Origin: Citreicella sp. C3M06
GTDB taxonomy: Bacteria; Pseudomonadota; Alphaproteobacteria; Rhodobacterales; Rhodobacteraceae
DNA: 59,462 bases
Assembly: GCF_018860705.1 (NCBI RefSeq)
Contig: NZ_JAHKQA010000064.1
Coordinates: 1 to 59,462, forward strand
Direction: 5' to 3'
Shown here piece by piece: positions 44,539 to 53,401 of the stretch. The translations under genes were made by a program, and so were the position numbers. The notes under the pieces were generated by a model. The model worked only from the letters and a program-made list of their open reading frames with translations. It made no database searches and had not been told where the DNA came from. Each line of letters starts with the position of its first letter. Position 1 is the first letter of the stretch.

Positions 44539-45873
44539 ATGGACGTTAAGGCTCTGGCCTCGGGGATCACCCCGGGGCGTCTGAACAAGGCAAGGATCGA
44601 GGCGGGGTTTGCTGATCTGCACCCGGCGCTCGATGATCACGAGGCGCTGGTGGCGGCGGACCGCTGCTATTTCTGCCATGACGCACCCTGCGCCACGGCC
44701 TGCCCGACGGATATCGACATTCCGCTGTTCATCCGCCAGATCGCGACCGGCACGCCCGAGGCGGCGGCGCGCACGATCCTGTCGCAGAACATTCTTGGCG
44801 GAATGTGCGCGCGGGTCTGCCCGACGGAAACGCTGTGCGAAGAGGTCTGCGTGCGCGAGACCGCCGAGGGCAAACCGGTCGAGATCGGTCGCCTGCAACG
44901 CTACGCCACCGACGCGCTGATGGCGCAATCTGCGCATCCGTTCGAACGCGATGTGGCGACGGGCAAGCGCATCGCGGTGGTCGGGGCTGGGCCTGCCGGT
45001 CTGTCCTGTGCGCACCGGCTGGCGATGATGGGGCATGACGTGGTGCTCTTTGATGCGCGGCCCAAGCCGGGCGGGCTGAATGAATACGGCATTGCGGCTT
45101 ACAAGAGCACCGAAGATTTTGCTGCCCGCGAGGTCGACTGGCTGATGGGCATCGGCGGTATAGAGCTGCGCTGCGGCATGGCGCTGGGGCGCGATCTGAC
45201 GCTGGATTCGCTGCGGGTTGAGTATGATGCGGTGTTTCTCGGCATGGGTCTTGGCAGCGTGAATGCGCTTGGGGTTCCGGGCGATGACAAGTCCGGCGTC
45301 GCCAATGCGGTCGATTTCATCGCAGATCTGCGGCAGGCGGCGGACCTTACGGCGTTGCCCGTGGGGCGCGACGTGGTGGTGATCGGCGGCGGCATGACGG
45401 CGGTGGATGCCGCCGTGCAGTCAAAGCTGCTGGGCGCGCTGAACGTCACCATCGTCTATCGTCGCTCGCAGGAGCGGATGGCGGCCTCGGTCTACGAACA
45501 GGATCTGGCACAGGCCAAGGGCGTGCGGATCATCTGCAATGCCTCGCCGGTTGCGGTCCATGGCAACGGAGCGGTGCGCGAGATCGAATTCGAATTCACC
45601 GACGATGATCTGTCCCCGACGGGCGAGACCTTCCGTCTGCCCGCAGATCAGGTGTTCCGCGCCATCGGCCAGACGCTTGTGCCGGGCGATCTGCCAGAGC
45701 TTGACGGCCGCAAGATCGCGGTGGACGGCACCGGGCGCACAACGCTGCCCGGGGTCTGGGCCGGGGGCGATTGCGCCGCTGGCGGAGACGATCTGACAGT
45801 GACGGCGGTGGCCGAAGGCCGCGACGCCGCCGAAGACATCCACGCAAGCCTGATGGAGCAAGCGAATGGCTGA
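44539..45873 (+). CDS. preT: Dihydropyrimidine dehydrogenase subunit PreT (NAD(P)H-oxidising)
   Basis: A 444-residue flavo-iron-sulfur subunit that oxidises NAD(P)H and feeds electrons to PreA. N-terminal [4Fe-4S] motifs CYFCHDAPCATACPTDID and CARVCPTETLCEEVC, the FAD motif [16 protein letters not shown] (near 152) and the NAD(P) motif VVIGGGMTAVDAA (near 278) are visible. It overlaps preA by eight bases, so the two subunits are co-translated. A RutR-like operator lies upstream. Confidence 0.94.
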   Translation: MDVKALASGITPGRLNKARIEAGFADLHPALDDHEALVAADRCYFCHDAPCATACPTDIDIPLFIRQIATGTPEAAARTILSQNILGGMCARVCPTETLCEEVCVRETAEGKPVEIGRLQRYATDALMAQSAHPFERDVATGKRIAVVGAGPAGLSCAHRLAMMGHDVVLFDARPKPGGLNEYGIAAYKSTEDFAAREVDWLMGIGGIELRCGMALGRDLTLDSLRVEYDAVFLGMGLGSVNALGVPGDDKSGVANAVDFIADLRQAADLTALPVGRDVVVIGGGMTAVDAAVQSKLLGALNVTIVYRRSQERMAASVYEQDLAQAKGVRIICNASPVAVHGNGAVREIEFEFTDDDLSPTGETFRLPADQVFRAIGQTLVPGDLPELDGRKIAVDGTGRTTLPGVWAGGDCAAGGDDLTVTAVAEGRDAAEDIHASLMEQANG

Positions 45874-47170
45874 CCTGACCTCCAACTTCATCGGGATCAA
45901 ATCCCCGAACCCGTTCTGGCTGGCCTCGGCGCCGCCGACCGACAAGGAATACAACGTCCGCCGCGCCTTTGACGCGGGCTGGGGCGGCGTGGTCTGGAAA
46001 ACGCTGGGCGAGGCCGGCCCGCCGGTGGTCAACGTCAACGGGCCTCGGTATGGCGCGATCTGGGGAGCGGATCGGCGCTTGCTGGGGCTCAACAATATCG
46101 AGCTGATCACTGACCGCCCGCTCGAGGTGAACCTGCGCGAGATGAAGGCGGTCAAGCGCGACTACCCTGACCGCGCGCTGATCGCATCCATCATGGTCCC
46201 CTGCGAAGAGGCGGCGTGGAAGGCGATTCTGCCGCTGGTCGAGGAAACCGGTGCCGACGGGATCGAGCTGAACTGCGGCTGTCCGCATGGCATGTCCGAA
46301 CGTGGCATGGGCGCGGCGGTGGGGCAGAACCCGGACCTGATCGAAATGATCACCCGCTGGTGCAAGCAGACCACCCGGATGCCGGTGATCGTCAAGCTGA
46401 CCCCGAACATCACCGACGTGCGCCTTCCGGCCGCGGCCGCCAAACGCGGCGGTGCGGACGCGGTGTCGCTGATCAACACGGTCAATTCCATCACCTCGGT
46501 GGACCTTGATCTTTATGCGCCCGAGCCGACGATCGACGGCAAGGGCAGCCATGGTGGTCTGTGCGGCCCGGCGGTCAAGCCGATGGCGCTGAACATGGTG
46601 GCCGAGATCGCCCGAAACGCGGAAACCGCCGATCTGCCGATTTCCGGCATCGGCGGGGTGACCACGTGGAAGGATGCCGCCGAATTCATGGCGCTCGGGG
46701 CTGGCAATGTGCAGGTCTGTACCGCCGCGATGACCTACGGGTTCAAGGTGGTGCAGGAGATGATCTCGGGCCTGTCGCAATACCTTGATGACAAGGGCAT
46801 GGCGCTGGACGATCTGGTCGGTCGCGCAGTGCCGAATGTCAGCGACTGGCAGCATCTCAACCTGAATTACGTGACCAAGGCGGTGATCGATCAGGAGGCC
46901 TGCATCAGTTGCGGGCGCTGCTATGCCGCCTGCGAGGACACCTCGCATCAGGCCATCGACATGAGCGAGGATCGCGTGTTCTCGGTCAAGGATGACGAAT
47001 GCGTGGCCTGTAACCTGTGCGTCAACGTCTGTCCGGTCGAGAATTGCATCACCATGAAGCGTGTCGAGCCGGGGGAGATCGACCTGCGCACCGGCAAGGT
47101 GGTTCCCGCCGCGCCAGCGGACTGGACGAGCCATCCCAACAATCCGATGGCGGTGCGCGCCGCCGAATAG
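45866..47170 (+). CDS. preA: Dihydropyrimidine dehydrogenase subunit PreA
   Basis: A 434-residue catalytic subunit that reduces uracil and thymine to the 5,6-dihydro forms. It has the dihydroorotate dehydrogenase-like FMN barrel (KSPNPFWLASAPPTD, LNCGCPHGMSERGMGAAVGQ with the active cysteine region) and two C-terminal ferredoxin clusters, CISCGRCYAACEDTSHQAI and CVACNLCVNVCPVENCI. Full length. Two hairpins follow its stop. Confidence 0.95.
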   Translation: MADLTSNFIGIKSPNPFWLASAPPTDKEYNVRRAFDAGWGGVVWKTLGEAGPPVVNVNGPRYGAIWGADRRLLGLNNIELITDRPLEVNLREMKAVKRDYPDRALIASIMVPCEEAAWKAILPLVEETGADGIELNCGCPHGMSERGMGAAVGQNPDLIEMITRWCKQTTRMPVIVKLTPNITDVRLPAAAAKRGGADAVSLINTVNSITSVDLDLYAPEPTIDGKGSHGGLCGPAVKPMALNMVAEIARNAETADLPISGIGGVTTWKDAAEFMALGAGNVQVCTAAMTYGFKVVQEMISGLSQYLDDKGMALDDLVGRAVPNVSDWQHLNLNYVTKAVIDQEACISCGRCYAACEDTSHQAIDMSEDRVFSVKDDECVACNLCVNVCPVENCITMKRVEPGEIDLRTGKVVPAAPADWTSHPNNPMAVRAAE

Positions 47171-47240
47171 GATCTTTCGACCGAAAGATCCTGTGGCGCA
47201 TATCAAAGGCCCGGGAGAATTCTTGCGAATTGTCCCGGGC
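47170..47240 (+). terminator. Two consecutive hairpins after preA
   Basis: First: GGATCTTTCG / CGAAAGATCC, a near-perfect palindrome starting in the preA stop codon. Second: GCCCGGGAGAATTC / GAATTGTCCCGGGC, with a four-base TTGC loop and one G-G mismatch. No T-run is present; together they probably end preTA transcription or stabilise the mRNA. Confidence 0.6.
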
Positions 47241-47260
47241 TGATCTGGGCTCGCCGGGTG

Positions 47261-47503
47261 TCAGCAGTGCACATGCATCTGGCTTGGGTTGCAGATGATG
47301 ACGTATTGATCGCCGCATTCGACAAGGTGGAAGCCACGGGCCTGCACTTCGGCCAGCAGCGCGTCATGATCTATTTCGCGGTGCACGTCGGTCTTGTTGC
47401 GACGCAGCACCCCGCCAGTCTCTGCCGCGGTCGCGGAAAAGAGCTGCGCCTGCCAGGCCGGGTTGCGCGGCCGTGAGGACTGAAAGAAGGGGACATGTTT
47501 CAT
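47261..47503 (-). CDS. Small conserved hypothetical protein
   Basis: An 80-residue protein with basic N-terminal half (HVPFFQSSRPRNPAWQAQLFSATAAETGG) and a C-terminal domain ending in two cysteines (ICNP, VHC) and GFHLVECGDQYVIICNP. No known fold recognised; similar short proteins occur in Rhodobacteraceae. It lies 24 bases downstream of the TetR gene on the same strand. No strong ribosome site is seen. Confidence 0.65.
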   Translation of the reverse strand: MKHVPFFQSSRPRNPAWQAQLFSATAAETGGVLRRNKTDVHREIDHDALLAEVQARGFHLVECGDQYVIICNPSQMHVHC

Positions 47504-47527
47504 GCCCGTAGCTTCTGGTGATTCTGG

Positions 47528-48160
47528 TTAACCAGACCTTTCCGAAACCGTGAGCATTGTGCGAAACATCGCCTCGACATGCGCAAATGCCGCGTCCCAG
47601 CCGGCAACCTCGTCCGGGATCAGCACCCGGATCTGCGCGTCGAAATCGGCGTAATGCTGGGTGATCGCCCAGATCGACAATAGCAACTGGCGCGGATCGA
47701 TCTGCGCCAGACGCCCTTCGGCGACCCAGTCGGCGATCACGGCGGCCTTTTCGTCGAACAGCGGTTTCAGGCCGCGTTCAAGATGCGGCCCCATGCGCGG
47801 CGCGCCTTGCAGGATCTCGTTGGCGAACAGCCGGCTTTCGCGCGGAAATTCCCGGCTCATCTCCATCTTGCGGCGCACATAGGCGAGGATCTCGTCCAGC
47901 GGGTCTCCGCCCGGATCCATTTCGTGAAGGGGGGCGAGCCAGTCTTCCATCAAGCGGTTCAGCAGCGCGACGTGGATGGCTTCCTTGCCGTCGAAATAGT
48001 AGATCAGGTTGGGCTTTGACATGCCCGCCGCATCGGCGATCTGGTCCAGCGTCGCGCCGCGATAGCCATGCTGAGAAAACACCTCGAGCGCCGCTTCCAT
48101 GATGCGTTTGCGATTGCGCAGCTGGATGCGACTCGGCTTTCTGGCGACCTCCTCGGGCAT
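47528..48160 (-). CDS. TetR-family regulator, RutR-like
   Basis: A 210-residue TetR regulator: helix-turn-helix at about 30-55 (ATLDQIADAAGMSKPNLIYYFDGKEAIH) and a ligand domain whose blocks FANEILQGAPRMGPHL and QLLLSIWAITQHYADF are of the RutR (YcdC) C-terminal type. In E. coli RutR binds uracil or thymine and represses pyrimidine catabolism. Here its gene sits between preTA and the amidase/hydantoinase genes and an operator-like site lies in the divergent gap, so control of this block is likely. Confidence 0.88.
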   Translation of the reverse strand: MPEEVARKPSRIQLRNRKRIMEAALEVFSQHGYRGATLDQIADAAGMSKPNLIYYFDGKEAIHVALLNRLMEDWLAPLHEMDPGGDPLDEILAYVRRKMEMSREFPRESRLFANEILQGAPRMGPHLERGLKPLFDEKAAVIADWVAEGRLAQIDPRQLLLSIWAITQHYADFDAQIRVLIPDEVAGWDAAFAHVEAMFRTMLTVSERSG

Positions 48161-48271
48161 TCCTTCTCCTCTCGCTCAATTTGCGGGCAGATCGTCCCGG
48201 CACATGCCCGCTTTCCACGCGGAGTTCTTAACGGAATTCTTGACAGGCTCGAGAGCCATTGCAATCGTGGC

Positions 48272-48287
48272 TTTACCAAATGGTAAA
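48272..48287. promoter_or_regulatory. RutR-like operator between the TetR gene and the amidase gene
   Basis: TTTACCA-AA-TGGTAAA is a perfect 16-base palindrome in the 188-base divergent gap (48161-48348). TTGACA at 48240-48245 could be a -35 box for the amidase gene; its -10 is weak, and the palindrome would lie around the transcription start, a typical repressor place. The same motif is at 44469. Confidence 0.7.
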
Positions 48288-48348
48288 AAACCAGCGAGCC
48301 GGTCGGGAGCCGGCCCGGAAAAACAGCAGACTGAACAGGGGAAGCGAC

Positions 48349-49596
48349 ATGGTGACCGGTGAGAACCTCCGGATTGATGGCGACCGTTTGTGGGACAGCC
48401 TCATGGAGATGGCAAAGATCGGGCCGGGGATCGCGGGCGGCAACAATCGTCAGACGCTGACCGATGAGGATGCCGCAGGGCGCGCCCTGTTCAAATCGTG
48501 GTGCGACGAGGCAGGGCTGAGCATGGGGGTCGACCAGATGGGCACCATGTTCATGCGCCGCGAGGGCACCGACCCGGATGCGTTGCCGGTCTACATGGGA
48601 AGCCACCTCGATACCCAGCCCACGGGCGGCAAGTACGACGGCGTGCTTGGTGTGCTCGGGGCACTGGAAGCGGTGCGCTCGATGAACGATCTGGGCATCA
48701 AGACCAAGCATCCGATCGTGGTGACGAACTGGGCCAATGAGGAAGGCGCGCGCTTTGCCCCCGCCATGCTGGCGTCGGGCGTGTTCGCCGGGGTGCTGAC
48801 GCAGGATTACGCCCACGCCCGCACGGATCTTGAGGGCAAGACCTATGTCAGCGAGCTGGAGCGCATCGGCTGGAAGGGCGACGAAGAGGTCGGCGCGCGC
48901 AAGATGCACGCCTATTACGAGCTGCACATCGAACAGGGGCCGATCCTCGAGGCCGAGGGCAAGGATATCGGCGTTGTCACCCATTGCCAGGGGCTGTGGT
49001 GGCTGGAATTCACCCTGACGGGGCGTGAGGCGCACACCGGCTCGACCCCGATGGACATGCGGGTGAACGCGGGCCTTGCAATGGCGCGTATCCTCGAGAT
49101 GGTGCAGGAGGTTGCGATGGGCGAACAGCCGGGCGCGGTTGGCGGCGTCGGACAGATGCAGTTTTCGCCTAACTCGCGCAACGTGCTGCCCGGCACAGTG
49201 GTGTTCACCGTCGATATCCGTACCCCCGATCAGGCCAAGCTGGACCGGATGCGCGCCGAGATCGAAACCCGCGCCGCCGCGATCTGCGATGAGATCGGGG
49301 TTGGCTGCGCGGTCGAGCCGGTGGGCCATTTCGACCCGGTGACCTTTGCCCCCGAGCTGGTGGGCAACGTGCGCAAGGCGGCCGAGGAGCTGGGGTATTC
49401 GCATCTCGATATCATTTCGGGCGCGGGGCATGATGCCTGCTGGGCGGCCAAGGTCGCGCCTGCAACCATGATCATGTGCCCCTGCGTGAAGGGCATTTCG
49501 CACAACGAGGCCGAGGAGATCAGCAAGGACTGGGCGACGGCGGGAACAGAGGTGCTGTTCCGGGCCGTGCTTGAGACGGCGCAGATCGTAGAGTGA
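48349..49596 (+). CDS. N-carbamoyl-beta-alanine amidase (beta-ureidopropionase), M20/Zn hydrolase family
   Basis: A 415-residue zinc-dependent amidohydrolase (HyuC/AmaB family) that releases beta-alanine or 3-aminoisobutyrate, CO2 and ammonia in the last pyrimidine-degradation step. Metal-site patterns: SHLDTQPTGGKYDG, NEEGARFAPAM, EQGPILEAEG, and the C-terminal GAGHDACWAAK. The start at 48349 is chosen for AGGGGAAG 5-9 bases upstream; an earlier in-frame start overlaps the operator. The order of genes (operator, amidase, dihydropyrimidinase) matches the pyd pathway. Confidence 0.9.
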   Translation: MVTGENLRIDGDRLWDSLMEMAKIGPGIAGGNNRQTLTDEDAAGRALFKSWCDEAGLSMGVDQMGTMFMRREGTDPDALPVYMGSHLDTQPTGGKYDGVLGVLGALEAVRSMNDLGIKTKHPIVVTNWANEEGARFAPAMLASGVFAGVLTQDYAHARTDLEGKTYVSELERIGWKGDEEVGARKMHAYYELHIEQGPILEAEGKDIGVVTHCQGLWWLEFTLTGREAHTGSTPMDMRVNAGLAMARILEMVQEVAMGEQPGAVGGVGQMQFSPNSRNVLPGTVVFTVDIRTPDQAKLDRMRAEIETRAAAICDEIGVGCAVEPVGHFDPVTFAPELVGNVRKAAEELGYSHLDIISGAGHDACWAAKVAPATMIMCPCVKGISHNEAEEISKDWATAGTEVLFRAVLETAQIVE

Positions 49597-49597
49597 G

Positions 49598-49675
49598 CTG
49601 AGAGGGCAGGACCGGGGGGCCTGCCCCCCGGACCCCCCGGGATATTTAGAGCCAGAAGAAGAGCAAGGGCGCGCC
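49598..49675 (+). repeat. GC-rich palindromic intergenic element, copy 3
   Basis: AGAGGGCAGG, CCGGGGGGCCTG, CCCCCCGGACCCCCCGG, GATATTTAGAGCCAGAAGAA and GGGCGCGCCTCTTGTC: the same order of blocks as at 10217 and 23044, with the central small hairpin lost. The G and C runs form a stem (GGGGGGC / CCCCCC). It lies in the 99-base gap between the amidase and dihydropyrimidinase genes. Confidence 0.85.
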
Positions 49676-49695
49676 TCTTGTCAGGGAGCAAGTCA

Positions 49696-51150
49696 ATGAG
49701 CACGGTCATCAAGGGTGGCACGGTCGTCACCGCGGATTACAGCTATGTAGCGGATGTTCTTGTCGAGGGCGGAAAGATCACCCAGATCGGCCCGGACCTG
49801 ACCGGCGACGAGGTGCTGGATGCGGCGGGCTGCTATGTCATGCCGGGCGGGATTGACCCGCATACCCATCTTGAGATGCCGTTCATGGGCACCTATTCCG
49901 CCGATGACTTCGAAAGCGGAACGCGCGCGGCGCTGGCGGGTGGCACCACGATGGTGGTGGATTTCGCGCTGCCCTCACCCGATCAGGGACTGCTGGACGC
50001 GCTGCAGATGTGGGACAACAAATCCACCCGTGCCCATTGCGATTACAGCTTTCACATGGCGATCACCTCGTGGAACGAGAAGATCTGGGGCGAGATGGAG
50101 ACCGTGGTCAAGGAGCGCGGCATCACCACCTTCAAGCATTTCATGGCCTACAAGGGCGCGCTGATGGTGAATGATGACGAGCTATATGCCTCGTTCAAGC
50201 GCTGCGCCGAGCTGGGGGCGATTCCGCTGGTGCATGCCGAGAATGGCGACGTGGTGGCGGAACTGTCTGCGCGTCTGCTGGCCGAGGGCAACACCGGCCC
50301 TGAGGGTCACGCCTATTCCCGCCCGCCGCAGGTGGAGGGCGAGGCGACAAACCGTGCCATCATGATCGCCGACATGGCCGGGGTGCCGCTCTATGTCGTG
50401 CATGTCAGCTGCGAGGACAGCCACGAGGCTATTCGCCGCGCCCGGATGATGGGCAAGCGGGTCTGGGGCGAGCCGCTGATCCAGCACCTGACGCTGGATG
50501 AGTCCGAGTATTTCGACAAGGATTGGGATCATGCGGCGCGCCGGGTGATGTCTCCGCCGTTCCGCAACAAGATGCATCAGGACAGCCTGTGGAACGGGCT
50601 GTCGGGGGGCTCGCTGAGCTGCGTGGCGACGGATCACTGCGCCTTTACCACCGATCAGAAGCGGTTTGGCGTGGGGGATTTCACCAAGATCCCCAATGGG
50701 ACCGGCGGGCTGCAGGACCGGATTCCGATGCTCTGGACCTATGGCGTCGGGACGGGGCGGCTGACGAAGGAAGAATTCGTCGCGGTGACCTCGACCAATA
50801 TTGCCAAGATCCTGAATTGCTACCCACGCAAGGGGGCGGTTCTGGTCGGGGCGGATGCGGATCTGTTGGTGCTCGACCCGGAGAAGACCAAGAAAATTTC
50901 TGCCGCGTCACAAGAATCTGCCATCGATTACAATGTGTTCGAGGGCAAGGAGGTCAAGGGCCTGCCGCGCTTTGTGCTGACGCGCGGGCGGGTTGCGGTG
51001 ATGGACGGCGATCTGAAGCCCGCCGAAGGGCATGGGCAATTCGTCAAGCGCCCAGCCTCTGGCACGGTCAACACCGCGCTGTCGTCGTGGAAGGCGCTGA
51101 CCGCGCCGCGCCCGGTCGAGCGCTCTGGCATTCCTGCCAGCGGGGTTTGA
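49696..51150 (+). CDS. Dihydropyrimidinase (hydantoinase family)
   Basis: A 484-residue amidohydrolase that hydrolyses dihydrouracil/dihydrothymine to N-carbamoyl-beta-amino acids. Zinc ligands are in GGIDPHTHLEMPFMG, the carbamylated lysine in TTFKHFMAYKG, then HAENGD, HVSCEDS and the catalytic ATDHCAF. The start at 49696 has AGGGAG 8 bases upstream. The neighbouring PreTA and amidase make the dihydropyrimidine substrate assignment stronger than hydantoin. Confidence 0.92.
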   Translation: MSTVIKGGTVVTADYSYVADVLVEGGKITQIGPDLTGDEVLDAAGCYVMPGGIDPHTHLEMPFMGTYSADDFESGTRAALAGGTTMVVDFALPSPDQGLLDALQMWDNKSTRAHCDYSFHMAITSWNEKIWGEMETVVKERGITTFKHFMAYKGALMVNDDELYASFKRCAELGAIPLVHAENGDVVAELSARLLAEGNTGPEGHAYSRPPQVEGEATNRAIMIADMAGVPLYVVHVSCEDSHEAIRRARMMGKRVWGEPLIQHLTLDESEYFDKDWDHAARRVMSPPFRNKMHQDSLWNGLSGGSLSCVATDHCAFTTDQKRFGVGDFTKIPNGTGGLQDRIPMLWTYGVGTGRLTKEEFVAVTSTNIAKILNCYPRKGAVLVGADADLLVLDPEKTKKISAASQESAIDYNVFEGKEVKGLPRFVLTRGRVAVMDGDLKPAEGHGQFVKRPASGTVNTALSSWKALTAPRPVERSGIPASGV

Positions 51151-51295
51151 GGTGCCGCAGTGTGCCTGCGGCGGCAAGTGGGGGGCAGGGACCTGCGCGG
51201 CCACGACCCGCAATTGCGCACCGCCATCGAGCCAGACGCCGGGGGTTGCCTGAGGCCTGACGGCCCGCCTGAAACCAGATAAGCAGAAAGATAAC

Positions 51296-52111
51296 ATGCC
51301 CGCCGATCAAGTGAGCCGCACGCCAAGGATCGCCCGCAACACGGTGATCGACGCCAGCAAGCTGAACCTGACCTTCGAAACCAACGATGGGCCGGTTCAT
51401 GCGCTTCGGGACGTGGATCTGAAGGTCGAGGCGGGCGAGTTCGTTTCGTTCATCGGGCCTTCGGGCTGTGGCAAGACCACCTTTTTGCGGGTGATGGCGG
51501 ATCTGGAACAGCCGACCTCGGGGCAGATCCTCGTCAACGGCGTGCTGCCCGAAGTGGCGCGCAGGAACCGCGCCTATGGCTACGTCTTTCAGGCGGCGGG
51601 GCTGTACCCTTGGCGGACCATCGGCGGCAACATCCGCCTGCCGCTTGAGATCATGGGCATGCCCAAGGCGGTGCAGGCGCAAAAGGTGCAAGAGGTGCTG
51701 GAGCTTGTCGATCTTGCCGGGTTCGAAAAGAAATACCCTTGGCAACTGTCGGGGGGAATGCAGCAGCGCGCTTCGATCGCGCGGGCGCTGGCCTTTGAGG
51801 CGGGCATTTTGCTGATGGACGAACCGTTCGGGGCGCTGGACGAGATCGTGCGCGATCACCTCAACGAACAGCTTCTGGCGCTTTGGGCGCGCACGCAGAA
51901 GACCATCTGTTTTGTCACTCATTCGATCCCCGAGGCGGTGTATCTGTCGACCAAGATCGTGGTGATGTCGCCGCGTCCGGGACGGATCACCGACGTGATA
52001 GACAGCCCACTGCCGCGCGAACGCCCGTTGGATATTCGAGATTCCCCCGAATTTCTCGAAATCGCGCACCGGGTGCGGGAGGGGCTGCGGGCCGGGCATG
52101 CCTATGATTGA
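51296..52111 (+). CDS. ABC transporter ATPase (nitrate/taurine/pyrimidine-type)
   Basis: A 271-residue ATPase with Walker A GPSGCGKTT (about 60-68), Q-loop VFQAAGLYPW, signature LSGGMQQRASIARAL, Walker B ILLMDEPFGALDE and H-loop CFVTHSIPEA. It is of the SsuB/TauB/RibY type that pairs with NMT1/THI5-like binding proteins, as found in this operon. No Shine-Dalgarno is clear (GCAGAAAGATAAC before the ATG). It overlaps a GNAT gene rather than a permease. Confidence 0.93.
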   Translation: MPADQVSRTPRIARNTVIDASKLNLTFETNDGPVHALRDVDLKVEAGEFVSFIGPSGCGKTTFLRVMADLEQPTSGQILVNGVLPEVARRNRAYGYVFQAAGLYPWRTIGGNIRLPLEIMGMPKAVQAQKVQEVLELVDLAGFEKKYPWQLSGGMQQRASIARALAFEAGILLMDEPFGALDEIVRDHLNEQLLALWARTQKTICFVTHSIPEAVYLSTKIVVMSPRPGRITDVIDSPLPRERPLDIRDSPEFLEIAHRVREGLRAGHAYD

Positions 52112-52541
52112 TGCCTCGAAACCCCGGCGCGCCACGATCGATGACATTCCGGCCTGCGCTGCGGTGATCAACAGCTGGATCGACCGCACCGACTGGTTTC
52201 CCCGGCTCTATGGCCCGGAAGTCATCCAGCAGGCGTTTCATGACGCGTGGGACAAGCGCGAGATCTTTGTGATCGGTGCGCCTGTCGAAGGCTATGTGTC
52301 GCTCGACCCCGCCCAACGCAAGATCGCGGCGCTTTATACCGCGCGGCCGGGTGCTGGGCTGGGCAAGGCTTTGCTGGACACGGCGAAGGACGGGCGTGAG
52401 ATGCTGTTCCTTCATACGCATGTTCCCAACGAAGCCGCGCAGCGGTTTTATCGCCGCGAGGGCTTTGTGCAGGTCGGCGGCGCGCTGCCCCCCGAGCCGC
52501 CCGAGATCGTCCCTGAGATCCGCATGGAGTGGCGGGCATGA
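52098..52541 (+). CDS. GNAT-family N-acetyltransferase inside the pyrimidine transporter operon
   Basis: A 147-residue GNAT protein: ATIDDIPACAAVINSWIDRTDWFPRLYG, a Tyr-Val strand (GYVSLDP), the acetyl-CoA loop PGAGLGKALLD (R-x-x-G-x-G/A pattern reduced) and HTHVPNEAAQRFYRREGFVQV. It starts 14 bases inside the ATPase gene and its stop overlaps the first permease (ATGA), so it belongs to the same transcript. It may acetylate a transported or released amine such as a beta-amino acid; this is speculation. Confidence 0.87.
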   Translation: MPMIDASKPRRATIDDIPACAAVINSWIDRTDWFPRLYGPEVIQQAFHDAWDKREIFVIGAPVEGYVSLDPAQRKIAALYTARPGAGLGKALLDTAKDGREMLFLHTHVPNEAAQRFYRREGFVQVGGALPPEPPEIVPEIRMEWRA

Positions 52542-53401
52542 GGAATATCCTTCCGGTGCTGACGGTGATCCTAGCGTTGCTGGTGGTCTGGTACGCGGCG
52601 GCGTTTCAGCTCAACAAGCAATGGGCGCTGGACATGGCGGCGCGGCAGGATCGCGTGATGACGACGCAGCAGCTGATCGCCGACACATGGGCGCAGGACA
52701 AACCGAAACTGCCCGCGCCGCATCAGGTTGCGGTCGAGCTGTGGGAGACGGTGGCGCTCAAGAACGTCACGTCGCGGCGCAGTCTTGTGTACCACGCCTG
52801 GGTGACGCTGAGCGCAACGCTGGCGGGCTTTGGGCTTGGCACTTTGCTGGGCACCTTGCTGGCGGTCGGCATCGTCTACAGCCGGGTGATGGATCTGTCG
52901 GTGATGCCGTGGGTGATCGCCAGTCAGACCATCCCGATCCTTGCCATCGCGCCGATGATCATCGTGGTACTCAACGCCATCGGGATTTCCGGGCTGCTGC
53001 CCAAGGCGATGATCTCGATGTACCTGTCGTTCTTTCCGGTGGTGGTGGGAATGGTCAAGGGCCTGCGCTCGCCCTCGCAGATGGAACTGGACCAGATGTG
53101 CACGTGGAATGCGTCAGGCGTGCAGGAATTCATCAAGCTGCGGCTGCCCGCGTCTATGCCCTATCTCTTCGCCTCGCTCAAGATCGCCATGGCGGCGAGC
53201 CTTGTCGGCGCCATCGTCGGAGAGCTGCCGACAGGCGCTGTCGCCGGGCTTGGCGCGCGGCTGCTGGCGGGCAGTTATTACGGGCAGACCATCCAGATCT
53301 GGTCGGCGTTGTTCATGGCGGCGGCGGTGGCGGCGGCGGCGGTGGGGATCATCGGCATCGTGCAGCGTGCGACGCTGAAACGCATGGGGCTTGATAGATG
53401 A
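52538..53401 (+). CDS. ABC transporter permease 1 (pyrimidine/NMT1-type system)
   Basis: A 287-residue inner-membrane permease with about six helices. An unusual N-terminal stretch of about 60 residues precedes the transport domain, starting VYHAWVTLSATLAGF; the EAA-like loop (NASGVQEFIKLRLPASMPY) that contacts the ATPase is present. It overlaps both neighbours by four bases. In other systems two related permease genes follow each other as here. Confidence 0.93.
   Translation: MRNILPVLTVILALLVVWYAAAFQLNKQWALDMAARQDRVMTTQQLIADTWAQDKPKLPAPHQVAVELWETVALKNVTSRRSLVYHAWVTLSATLAGFGLGTLLGTLLAVGIVYSRVMDLSVMPWVIASQTIPILAIAPMIIVVLNAIGISGLLPKAMISMYLSFFPVVVGMVKGLRSPSQMELDQMCTWNASGVQEFIKLRLPASMPYLFASLKIAMAASLVGAIVGELPTGAVAGLGARLLAGSYYGQTIQIWSALFMAAAVAAAAVGIIGIVQRATLKRMGLDR

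Noticed and set aside
45596..47206. A 536-codon minus-strand open frame opposite preA
   Set aside because: preA has full domain structure and iron-sulfur motifs on the plus strand; the antisense frame has no recognisable domain.
48004..49503. A 499-codon minus-strand open frame over the amidase gene
   Set aside because: Antisense to an enzyme with intact metal-site motifs; composition is that of a shadow frame.
49598..49675. A riboswitch before the dihydropyrimidinase gene
   Set aside because: The structured sequence is a copy of the dispersed palindromic repeat, found also before queG and after map, so it is not specific to this gene.
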